Origin: Vulcanimicrobiota bacterium
GTDB lineage: Bacteria; Vulcanimicrobiota; Vulcanimicrobiia; Vulcanimicrobiales; Vulcanimicrobiaceae
DNA: 5,940 nucleotides
Direction of reading: 5' to 3'
Assembly (NCBI GenBank): GCA_014305015.1
Contig: JACRUB010000015.1
Location: forward strand, 1 to 5,940
Shown here: one piece after another, positions 1 through 5,940 of the stretch
Layout of the letters: every line of letters begins with the position of its first letter
How positions within the stretch are numbered: position 1 is the stretch's first letter
Translations under genes and position numbers: made by a program
Notes under the pieces: model-generated
The model's database searches: none
The model's input: the letters and a program-made list of their open reading frames with translations, nothing else
What the model was told of the DNA's origin: nothing

Positions 1-3000
1 GTTCACCGAAATGTAGTCTGCGGGCACTTCCGTAAGACGAATCGGCTTTTTCTCGATAACGACTTGTCCGACCAAACCTTCGCCCATACGAACGGTCTTC
101 TGCGCGGTCTTGCGTTTGCTGATTGCATAGCTTGCAACCAGACGCAACACCGGCTCATCGTCGATCGGCTCGTTGAGGTAGAACGCACCGGTTTGTGCGT
201 TGATGAGCGGAGCCAGCTCCGACATAATCAGACGGCTCACCGTCTTGATGTCGCGCTGTCCTTGCAACATGGCGGTAAAGCGTGCAAGGTTGGTCTTAAG
301 CCAATCTTGCTCGGTATTCTTACGCGTCGTGTCGCGCAGGTTTTGAATCATTTCGTTGACGTTTTGCGTCAGCTCGCCGACTTCGCCGCGGGCTTCAACC
401 TCAACCGTACGGGAGAGATCGCCCTTGGTAACTGCGGTGGCAACTTCGCCAATTGCGCGAATCTGCGAGGTGAGCTGGGCCGCCAGTTGGTTCACGGAGT
501 CCGTCAGGTCGCGCCATAGACCGGCTGCGCCCGGCACTTCAGCTTGTCCGCCAAGCTTGCCCTCGAAGCCGACTTCGCGGGCAACCGTCGTCACCTGATC
601 GGCGAACGTTGCGAGCGTATCGATCATGAAGTTGATCGTGTCGGCCAGCGATGCGATCTCGCCCTTTGCTTGTAGAGTGAGTTTACGCTTTAAGTCACCG
701 TTCGCAACGCCGGTAACCACTTGTGCGATACCACGCACTTGCTCGGTGAGGTTGGAGGCCATGAAGTTGACGTTATCGGTGAGGTCTTTCCACGTACCGG
801 AAACGCCTTGCACGTGCGCTTGGCCGCCGAGGATACCCTCGGAGCCGACTTCGCGTGCAACACGCGTAACCTCTGATGCAAATGCGTTGAGCTGATCGAC
901 CATCGTGTTGATGGTGTCTTTGAGCTCGAGAATTTCGCCGCGAACGTCGACGGTGATCTTCTTCGAAAGATCTCCATTTGCAACCGCAGTCGTAACCTTT
1001 GCGATGTTCCGCACTTGCGATGTGAGGTTGGAGGCCATGAAGTTCACGGAATCCGTGAGGTCTTTCCAGGTTCCTGAGACACCGCGCACTTGCGCTTGTC
1101 CGCCGAGACGCCCTTCGGAGCCGACTTCGCGCGCGACGCGCGTGACTTCGGATGCGAATGCGTTGAGCTGGTCGACCATGACGTTGATCGTGTTCTTGAG
1201 TTCGAGAATCTCACCACGAACGTCGACGGTGATCTTCTTGGAAAGGTCGCCGTTTGCAACGGCGGTCGTGACTTCGGCAATGTTACGAACCTGGTTCGTA
1301 AGATTACCGGCCATCAGGTTGACGGAGTCGGTGAGATCTTTCCAGGTACCGCCGACACCTTGCACCTGCGCTTGACCGCCAAGCTTGCCTTCGGAGCCGA
1401 CCTCGCGCGCAACGCGCGTTACTTCGCCCGCGAAGGAGTTGAGCTGGTCGACCATCGTGTTGATCGTGTCTTTGAGTTCGAGAATCTCGCCGCGCACGTC
1501 GACCGTGATCTTCTTCGAAAGATCGCCCTTTGCAACGGCCGTCGTAACGTCTGCAATGTTACGCACTTGGCTTGTAAGATTAGAAGCCATGACGTTCACC
1601 GAGTCCGTGAGATCTTTCCACGTACCCGAAACGCCCTTGACCTGCGCTTGCCCGCCAAGTTTGCCTTCGGAACCGACTTCTCGCGCAACGCGCGTGACTT
1701 CGCCGGCGAACGAGTTGAGTTGGTCGACCATGGTGTTGATCGTACTCTTGAGTTCCGCGATTTCACCGCGGACGTCTACGATGATCTTCTTGGAGAGATC
1801 GCCGTTTGCAACGGCGGTGGTGACTTCTGCGATGTTACGAACCTGGCTGGTAAGGTTAGCTGCCATCGAGTTGACGGAGTCGGTGAGATCTTTCCAGGTA
1901 CCGCTCACCCCTTTGACCTGCGCTTGTCCGCCGAGTTTGCCCTCGGAACCGACTTCGCGCGCCACGCGCGTCACTTCGCCGGCGAAGGAGTTGAGCTGAT
2001 CGACCATCGTGTTGATCGTGCTCTTGAGTTCCGCGATTTCACCGCGTACTTGGACGGTGATCTTTTTGGAAAGGTCGCCGTTTGCGACGGCGGTCGTGAC
2101 CTCAGCGATGTTACGCACTTGAGAGGTGAGGTTCGAGGCCATGAAGTTCACGGAGTCCGTGAGATCTTTCCACGTACCGGCGACGCCTTGCACCTGTGCT
2201 TGGCCACCGAGGATGCCCTCGGAGCCGACTTCGCGCGCCACGCGCGTCACTTCGCCGGCAAATGAGTTGAGCTGATCGACCATGACGTTGATCGTGCTCT
2301 TGAGTTCCGCAATTTCACCACGAACGTCGACCGTAATCTTCTTGGAAAGATCGCCCTTTGCAACGGCGGTCGTGACTTCTGCGATGTTACGCACTTGGCT
2401 TGTAAGATTCGAGGCCATGACGTTGACGGAGTCGGTGAGATCTTTCCACGTTCCGGAAACACCCTGCACGTCGGCTTGTCCGCCGAGACGGCCTTCGGAA
2501 CCGACTTCGCGTGCGACGCGCGTCACTTCCGATGCAAAACCGTTAAGCTGATCCACCATCGTGTTGATCGTGTCTTTGAGTTCGAGAATTTCGCCCTTGA
2601 CGTCGACGGTGATCTTCTTGGAAAGGTCGCCCTTTGCAACGGCCGTCGTGACTTCTGCAATGTTCCGCACTTGGCTCGTGAGATTACCGGCCATTAAGTT
2701 CACCGAGTCGGTGAGATCTTTCCAGGTCCCCGCGACGCCTTTGACCTCAGCTTGTCCGCCAAGGCGGCCTTCGGAACCGACTTCGCGCGCAACGCGCGTG
2801 ACCTCCGAAGCGAAACCGTTGAGCTGATCGACCATCGTGTTGATCGTGACTTTGAGTTCGAGAATCTCCCCGCGGACGTCGACCGTGATCTTCTTTGAGA
2901 GATCGCCGTTTGCAACGGCGGTCGTGACGTCTGCAATGTTGCGGACTTGGCTCGTAAGATTCGAGGCCATGAAGTTCACCGAGTCGGTGAGATCTTTCCA

Positions 3001-3873
3001 CGTGCCGCTAACGCCTTGCACCTGCGCTTGGCCGCCGAGTTTTCCTTCGGAACCGACTTCGCGCGCAACGCGCGTGACTTCGGCTGCGAAACCGTTGAGT
3101 TGGTCGACCATGGTGTTGATCGTACCTTTGAGCTCGACGATTTCGCCGCGCGCTTCGACCGTGATCTTCTTCGAAAGATCGCCGTTTGCAACGGCGGTGG
3201 TGACTTCGGCGATGTTACGAACTTGGTTCGTCAAGTTTCCGGCCATCGTGTTGACCGAGTCGGTCAAATCTTTCCACGTACCGGCCACGCCTTTGACGGA
3301 TGCTTGTCCACCGAGCTTGCCTTCGGATCCCACTTCGCGCGCAACGCGCGTGACTTCCGAGGCGAATGCGTTGAGCTGGTCGACCATCGTGTTGATGATT
3401 TTTGAAGACCGCAAGAACTCGCCCTTAAGCGGCCGCCCGTCGATCTCGAGTGCCATTCGCTGCGAAAGATCGCCCTTTGCAACGGCGCCGAGCACGCGCC
3501 CCGTTTCACCGATCGGCTGCGTGAGATCGCCAATGAGCGCGTTGACGGAGTCAATGTAGCCAAGCCAGTCGCCGGCAGCATTTCCGAGTGCGGCCCGCTG
3601 CGAGATGCGGCCGTCGCGGCCGACCACGATACTGACGCGTTCGAGCTCCGCCGCTAGGCGCGCGTTGAGCTCGATGCAGTCGTTGAACGCCTCGACGATG
3701 TCTCCCGCGAGGCCTTCGTTCGTCTCCGGGAGCCTAGTCGAAAAATCGCCCTTTTTAAAAGAGCGAAGTGCGCTGAGCAACTGTCGTAGGTCGAGCGCGT
3801 CTGCGCCGGCAGTTGGCTTGCCGCTACCCGTCTTTCCGTTACCCGGTGTCTTCTTAAGAGTGGCAGTCGCCAT
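1..3873 (-). CDS. Poly-HAMP, GAF-containing sensor (probable hybrid histidine kinase), 3' end outside window
   Basis: Seen: one frame is open from ATG 3873 to the window edge (1291 codons, no stop). An in-frame stop lies upstream at 3928-3930, and GGGAG sits 6 bases before the ATG. The N-terminus (1-28) is short, basic and Gly/Lys/Thr-rich, and I see no transmembrane segment, so the protein should be cytosolic. A divergent HAMP-like part (about 28-100) carries KKGDFSTRLPE. Then come tandem units beginning at Trp103, 200, 292, 384 and so on to 1120, each with WKDLTDSVN, VTTAVAxGDLSKKITV, GEIxELKxTIN and EVTRVAREVGSEG. After about 1172 comes RKNTEQDWLKTNLARF, then a GAF domain (about 1195 onward, with LIMSELAPLI and GEGLVGQVV) cut by the edge. 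Known: this order matches bacterial relatives of group III (Nik1/Os-1-type) kinases, in which HAMP chains relay signals to HisKA, HATPase and receiver domains. Inference: those catalytic domains follow outside the window. The family call is strong; kinase activity is not shown here. Confidence 0.93.
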   Translation of the reverse strand, partial: MATATLKKTPGNGKTGSGKPTAGADALDLRQLLSALRSFKKGDFSTRLPETNEGLAGDIVEAFNDCIELNARLAAELERVSIVVGRDGRISQRAALGNAAGDWLGYIDSVNALIGDLTQPIGETGRVLGAVAKGDLSQRMALEIDGRPLKGEFLRSSKIINTMVDQLNAFASEVTRVAREVGSEGKLGGQASVKGVAGTWKDLTDSVNTMAGNLTNQVRNIAEVTTAVANGDLSKKITVEARGEIVELKGTINTMVDQLNGFAAEVTRVAREVGSEGKLGGQAQVQGVSGTWKDLTDSVNFMASNLTSQVRNIADVTTAVANGDLSKKITVDVRGEILELKVTINTMVDQLNGFASEVTRVAREVGSEGRLGGQAEVKGVAGTWKDLTDSVNLMAGNLTSQVRNIAEVTTAVAKGDLSKKITVDVKGEILELKDTINTMVDQLNGFASEVTRVAREVGSEGRLGGQADVQGVSGTWKDLTDSVNVMASNLTSQVRNIAEVTTAVAKGDLSKKITVDVRGEIAELKSTINVMVDQLNSFAGEVTRVAREVGSEGILGGQAQVQGVAGTWKDLTDSVNFMASNLTSQVRNIAEVTTAVANGDLSKKITVQVRGEIAELKSTINTMVDQLNSFAGEVTRVAREVGSEGKLGGQAQVKGVSGTWKDLTDSVNSMAANLTSQVRNIAEVTTAVANGDLSKKIIVDVRGEIAELKSTINTMVDQLNSFAGEVTRVAREVGSEGKLGGQAQVKGVSGTWKDLTDSVNVMASNLTSQVRNIADVTTAVAKGDLSKKITVDVRGEILELKDTINTMVDQLNSFAGEVTRVAREVGSEGKLGGQAQVQGVGGTWKDLTDSVNLMAGNLTNQVRNIAEVTTAVANGDLSKKITVDVRGEILELKNTINVMVDQLNAFASEVTRVAREVGSEGRLGGQAQVRGVSGTWKDLTDSVNFMASNLTSQVRNIAKVTTAVANGDLSKKITVDVRGEILELKDTINTMVDQLNAFASEVTRVAREVGSEGILGGQAHVQGVSGTWKDLTDNVNFMASNLTEQVRGIAQVVTGVANGDLKRKLTLQAKGEIASLADTINFMIDTLATFADQVTTVAREVGFEGKLGGQAEVPGAAGLWRDLTDSVNQLAAQLTSQIRAIGEVATAVTKGDLSRTVEVEARGEVGELTQNVNEMIQNLRDTTRKNTEQDWLKTNLARFTAMLQGQRDIKTVSRLIMSELAPLINAQTGAFYLNEPIDDEPVLRLVASYAISKRKTAQKTVRMGEGLVGQVVIEKKPIRLTEVPADYISVN
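517..3276 (-). repeat. Tandem coding repeat: ten 276-base (92-residue) HAMP units
   Basis: The Trp codon of the WKDLTDSVN motif recurs exactly every 276 bases from 3276 down to 792, and a last, divergent copy begins at 516 (LWRDLTDSVN). A divergent first copy begins at Trp103 (3567) and is 97 codons long because of about five extra residues around EIDGRPLKGEFL. Each unit holds one canonical HAMP of about 50 residues (NLTSQVR through GDLSKKITV to TINTMVDQL). The remaining 42 or so residues (FAxEVTRVAREVGSEGxLGGQA through WKDLTDSVN) form a second HAMP-like linker, as described for Nik1-type kinases. Units at residues 200-1027 are nearly uniform. The unit at 1028 is clearly divergent (LKRKLTLQAKGEI, FGDQ-type linker replaced by FADQVTTVAREVGFEG), and the one at 1120 blends into the GAF linker. 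This is a protein-coding repeat, not a mobile or CRISPR repeat. Confidence 0.95.
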
Positions 3874-3879
3874 GCGGAA

Positions 3880-3884
3880 CTCCC
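3880..3884 (-). promoter_or_regulatory. Shine-Dalgarno of the poly-HAMP gene
   Basis: On the minus strand GGGAG is followed by six bases (TTCCGC) and the ATG at 3873. This decides the start: the only other in-frame candidate before the upstream stop is a GTG at 3909, for which I see no comparable site. Confidence 0.7.
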
Positions 3885-3938
3885 GAATTGGTATGAGTGA
3901 CCCGTCCACGTTCGGAAGTGGCGGGCATCACCTCTCTT

Positions 3939-3964
3939 CTGCCCGGGTAAAAGTTCGTTAAAAC
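3939..3964 (-). promoter_or_regulatory. Candidate SigB-like promoter of the poly-HAMP gene (weak)
   Basis: The minus strand reads GTTTTA (3964-3959), 14 bases, then GGGCAG (3944-3939). The known Bacillus SigB consensus is roughly GTTTAA, 13-15 bases, GGGTAT. The -35 side fits well and the -10 side only partly (GGG kept, C in place of W). Transcription would begin near 3932, giving a leader of about 58 bases that contains the Shine-Dalgarno. The position is right, but the match is by eye and the sigma class of this organism is unknown. Confidence 0.3.
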
Positions 3965-3982
3965 CAAGCGAGCGGAAAAAAG

Positions 3983-4007
3983 GTTTGGGAATATGCTCCC
4001 CGGGATA
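3983..4007 (+). promoter_or_regulatory. Candidate SigB-like promoter of the GAF-SpoIIE-ATPase gene
   Basis: The plus strand reads GTTTGG (3983-3988), 13 bases, then GGGATA (4002-4007). GTTT and the GGGWWA core agree with the general-stress sigma pattern. The start point would be near 4014, leaving a leader of about 22 bases before the ATG at 4036. The spacer contains alternating half-sites GGGA (3987), TCCC (3997) and GGGA (4002), which could form a small operator or may simply reflect the promoter itself. I see no convincing housekeeping -35/-10 pair in this gap. Confidence 0.35.
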
Positions 4008-4035
4008 AACGTTTGCAGGTGCAGATCCGGTTCAT

Positions 4036-5595
4036 ATGTTGGATGTAGATACTGGCCGCCTCGAGCGCACGGTTGACCTGATTTCCGAGGCAAACCAGAT
4101 TCTCTCGTCCTCGTTCGACGTTAGCAAGACGCTGCCGGTACTCGCTAAGCTCTGCGTGCCGGCTTTAGCTGACTATTGCATCATCCGGACCACCCCGTTT
4201 GACGGCGCAACCGTGCCTACGGTCTACGCAGCATCTGAAAGTGTCGAAATCGACGAAGCCGGTCCGGACGCCGAACTCGATGACGAGTTGCTCCGGCGTT
4301 TGACGCACTGCGGGCTGCACAGCATCGTGGTCGCGCCCATGGAAGTGATGAACCAGCCTTTCGGGTCGATGACCTTCGCATCGTGCAGTCCCGACGCGTT
4401 TGATACCGTCAACAAAAAGCTTTTCAGCTGGTTCGCGCTGCGTGTCGCGACCGCGCTGCACACCGTCACCGCCTTTACCCGGGAGCACCGGGTCGCGGAC
4501 CGTCTGCAGCGGGCGCTTCTGCCGGAGTCATTCCCAAAGGTCCACGGGCTCTCGTTCGGCGGCGCCTACCGCCCCGCAAGTGCGGAGGCCGAAGTCGGAG
4601 GGGATTGGTACGACGCCTTCGCGTTGCCGGACGGACGCATCGCGATCTCCATCGGCGACGTCGCCGGTCACGGCCTCGAAGCCGCGGTCATTATGGGCGA
4701 GGTACGGCAAGCGCTTCGTGCGGCGGCGATCGTCTCGGACAAGCCCTCCGCGGTTCTTGAAGCCGTCAATGGCGTCATCAACCTGCGCGAGAATATCAGC
4801 ATGGTCACCGCGATCTTCGCGTTCTACGATCCGCAAGGGTGCATCGTACGCTATGCGGTTGCTGGACATCCACCACCGATCATCGCGACCCCGGACGGCT
4901 TCGCGCAAGTCTTACCCGGCGGCGGATTACCGCTCGGAGCATCGGATGCGGTTCGCTCTCGGGACTGGACCTTTACGCTGCCACCCGGTGCGCAGCTCGT
5001 TCTCTACACCGACGGACTCATCGAATACGAACGCGACATCAATGCCGGACAAGAGCTCTTACTCGAGGCAGTAAGCACCGAGCTGTGTGCGGGCAAGAAC
5101 GAAGACCCGGCGTCTGCGATTCAAGACCGCATCTTCGCAGAAACGCAGAACAAAGACGATGCCGCAACCTTAACGCTTACCCGCAGCTTGCAGGCGGGCG
5201 CAGAAGCATCGCTCGTCTTCTCCGCAATTCCAATTGTGGCGGCACTCGTGCGATCAACGCTACGCCAAATCTCGCCCGAGCTTGGACTCACTTCAGATGA
5301 AGAGTTCTCGATGCTGGTCGCGGCCGGCGAGGCAATTGCAAATGCCGTCGAACATGCGTACGGCGATCGCGAACCGGGACTCGTAGAAATCAAAATGCAC
5401 CGCGACGGGGAAAGATTCACGGTGCAAGTTGATGATTACGGACGCTGGCGTCCGTTTCAGAAGCGCGAGGAGCGGGGGCGCGGTATTCCGCTCATGCACG
5501 CGCTCGTTGACGGCGTGCAAATCAAATCGACGCAGACCAGTACCAGTATTACGCTATCACTCGATCTGAAGCGCGACGCTGAGGCATCGGCCTAA
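4036..5595 (+). CDS. GAF - SpoIIE-type PP2C phosphatase - RsbW-like ATPase fusion (partner-switching regulator)
   Basis: Seen (519 aa): residues about 10-148 look like a GAF sensor domain (LISEANQILSSSFDVSKTLP, then a helix at 129-148). QRALLPE at 158-164 leads into a SpoIIE/PP2C phosphatase domain with GGDWYDAF (188-195, Asp190), GDVAGHGLEAA (207-217, Asp208), YTDGLIE (Asp326) and KDDAATL (Asp374/375); these acidic residues match the metal ligands of the family. Residues about 390-510 form a GHKL ATPase: N box EAIANAVEHAY (Glu432, Asn436), G1 box DYGRWRP (467-473), G2 box GRGIPLM (481-487). No membrane segment or signal peptide is visible. Known: RsbU/SpoIIE phosphatases dephosphorylate STAS anti-anti-sigma proteins, and RsbW-type kinases phosphorylate them and bind sigma factors. 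Inference: the fusion holds both opposing activities, gated by a GAF ligand. The start is the first ATG; its Shine-Dalgarno is poor (AGGT at 4017, 15 bases away), so a slightly later start cannot be excluded. It is transcribed away from the poly-HAMP gene. Confidence 0.92.
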   Translation: MLDVDTGRLERTVDLISEANQILSSSFDVSKTLPVLAKLCVPALADYCIIRTTPFDGATVPTVYAASESVEIDEAGPDAELDDELLRRLTHCGLHSIVVAPMEVMNQPFGSMTFASCSPDAFDTVNKKLFSWFALRVATALHTVTAFTREHRVADRLQRALLPESFPKVHGLSFGGAYRPASAEAEVGGDWYDAFALPDGRIAISIGDVAGHGLEAAVIMGEVRQALRAAAIVSDKPSAVLEAVNGVINLRENISMVTAIFAFYDPQGCIVRYAVAGHPPPIIATPDGFAQVLPGGGLPLGASDAVRSRDWTFTLPPGAQLVLYTDGLIEYERDINAGQELLLEAVSTELCAGKNEDPASAIQDRIFAETQNKDDAATLTLTRSLQAGAEASLVFSAIPIVAALVRSTLRQISPELGLTSDEEFSMLVAAGEAIANAVEHAYGDREPGLVEIKMHRDGERFTVQVDDYGRWRPFQKREERGRGIPLMHALVDGVQIKSTQTSTSITLSLDLKRDAEASA

Positions 5596-5899
5596 CCGGA
5601 ACCGGCCCTAGCACCGCGATTGCGGTTTCGCTAACCGCCGCAAGAAATGCATCTCTGAGCGACTGCTCGTTGTGCAAGCAACTGCCGTCTTTGAAGAGCG
5701 GCACGCACGCTGTTTTGGTCACACACCCATCTGTGCCGCGAATTTCAAAGTGGGACCCGTAGCGGGTAAAGCGGCGATCCGCCTGTTCGTTTTCAATCGT
5801 CCCGTTCCACTGGAGCTTGCGCGCGAGCGCATCGCCCCGGATCGTGTTCAAGAATTCTTTGAGGGCATTCGCCTCGCATTGCGCAATCCACATGAGCAT
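5549..5899 (-). CDS. Small protein of unknown function, 116 aa
   Basis: I do not recognise the family. The minus-strand frame runs from ATG 5899 to TAA 5549, and an alternative ATG lies two codons on at 5893. Coding is supported by a C/G-rich third position over most of its length and by a protein-like composition: a mixed helix start (CEANALKEFLNTIRGDALARK), a probable beta-rich middle (RFTRYGSHFEIRGTDGCVT), a helix (QSLRDAFLAAVSETAIAVL) and a Pro/Arg-rich tail. Four cysteines occur at 8, 59, 65 and 74, without an obvious metal-binding spacing. There is no signal peptide or membrane helix. The last 47 bases overlap the 3' end of the converging phosphatase gene. GGGG six bases before ATG 5899 could be a Shine-Dalgarno, or it could be part of a promoter -10 box, in which case the transcript is almost leaderless. 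It is a possible but unproven gene. Confidence 0.6.
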   Translation of the reverse strand: MLMWIAQCEANALKEFLNTIRGDALARKLQWNGTIENEQADRRFTRYGSHFEIRGTDGCVTKTACVPLFKDGSCLHNEQSLRDAFLAAVSETAIAVLGPVPVRPMPQRRASDRVIA

Positions 5900-5902
5900 T
5901 TT

Positions 5903-5927
5903 TTACCCCGCGGTTCGCGAGTAAAAC
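5903..5927 (-). promoter_or_regulatory. Candidate SigB-like promoter before the 116-aa gene
   Basis: The minus strand reads GTTTTA (5927-5922), 13 bases, then GGGTAA (5908-5903). This is the best match of the three boxes in the window to the SigB-type pattern. The predicted start point (about 5896) falls between the two candidate ATGs (5899 and 5893), so if it is real the mRNA would be leaderless or nearly so and ATG 5893 would be favoured. Alternatively GGGG at 5909-5906 is the ribosome-binding site of ATG 5899 and the resemblance is chance. Confidence 0.35.
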
Positions 5928-5940
5928 CTCAAATGGCCTT

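Noticed and set aside
64..519. 151-codon plus-strand frame at the left edge
   Set aside because: It is antisense to the last HAMP unit and the GAF domain of the minus-strand gene, which is clearly coding there.
1090..2265. 391-codon open frame on the plus strand across the repeat
   Set aside because: It is antisense to the poly-HAMP gene. One 276-base unit happens to lack stops in this frame, so every tandem copy stays open. The protein is just the periodic reverse reading (DFTADVYDDLLGEIAVCNGG and similar) and has no start signal.
3060..3080. GC-rich palindromic stretch GCGCGCAACGCGCG recurring once per unit
   Set aside because: It encodes the conserved TRVARE segment, and copies vary at synonymous positions, so the palindrome appears to be a by-product of codon choice rather than a binding site.
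517..3276. Regular repeats as a CRISPR array or transposon array
   Set aside because: The period of 276 bases is an exact multiple of three, there are no unique spacers between short repeats, and the frame is open throughout with a recognisable HAMP protein.
2837..3559. 240-codon and similar plus-strand frames (905-1375, 1385-1999, 2282-2551, 2561-2827) giving Ser/Arg/Pro-rich repeats
   Set aside because: They show the same shadow effect in a second frame. The sense strand matches a known domain family over its full length, so these have no independent support.
4839..5300. Other-frame ORFs inside the phosphatase gene (4400-5074, 4839-5300, 4528-4908, 5121-5420)
   Set aside because: They are shadows of the well-supported GAF-PP2C-ATPase frame, Arg/Ser-rich and without any recognisable motif.
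5613..5638. Two overlapping hairpins (ACCGC-GATT-GCGGT and GCGGTT-TCGCT-AACCGC) after the fusion gene's stop as a terminator
   Set aside because: The stems are only five and six base pairs, no T-run follows, and the sequence lies inside the opposing small gene. Termination here is possible but not supported.

Overview
The window holds one incomplete large gene and two complete smaller ones. A poly-HAMP sensor kinase-type gene occupies the minus strand from 3873 to the left edge and runs out of the window. A plus-strand gene (4036-5595) encodes a GAF / SpoIIE-type phosphatase / RsbW-like ATPase fusion. A small minus-strand gene of unknown function (5549-5899) converges on it, and the two genes overlap by 47 bases at their 3' ends. 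A 162-base divergent promoter region (3874-4035) separates the kinase gene from the phosphatase gene.

The organism is a bacterium of moderately high GC content with C/G-rich third codon positions. Long soluble poly-HAMP kinases and GAF-SpoIIE-ATPase fusions are both common in Actinobacteria and in environmental phyla such as Eremiobacterota/Vulcanimicrobiota. My guess leans to the latter or an actinobacterial relative, but nothing here (no rRNA, no marker gene) settles it.

Region 1-3873: 1291 codons of one reading frame. After a short basic N-terminus with no membrane segment come a divergent HAMP-like segment and twelve tandem units keyed by a W..D.(T)DSVN motif, at residues 103, 200, 292 and then every 92 residues to 1120. 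The protein then enters a GAF domain that the window edge cuts. Ten units have an exact 276-base period (517-3276). The expected histidine kinase and receiver domains would lie to the left of this window. Apparently long plus-strand ORFs across this region are antisense shadows kept open by the repeat period.

Region 3874-4035: start-proximal signals for both divergent genes. I see a good Shine-Dalgarno for the kinase and two candidate promoters of the general-stress (SigB) type, GTTT-N13/14-GGG, one on each strand. A third box of the same type sits directly before the small gene at 5899. These are pattern matches by eye only.

Working together (inference): a cytosolic signal-integrating kinase sits back to back with a phosphatase/anti-sigma-kinase fusion of the partner-switching kind that normally controls an alternative sigma factor through STAS-domain antagonists. 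If the SigB-like boxes are real, the locus could be a stress-signalling module whose own genes are under the sigma factor it controls. No sigma factor or STAS protein gene is in the window, so this remains a hypothesis.
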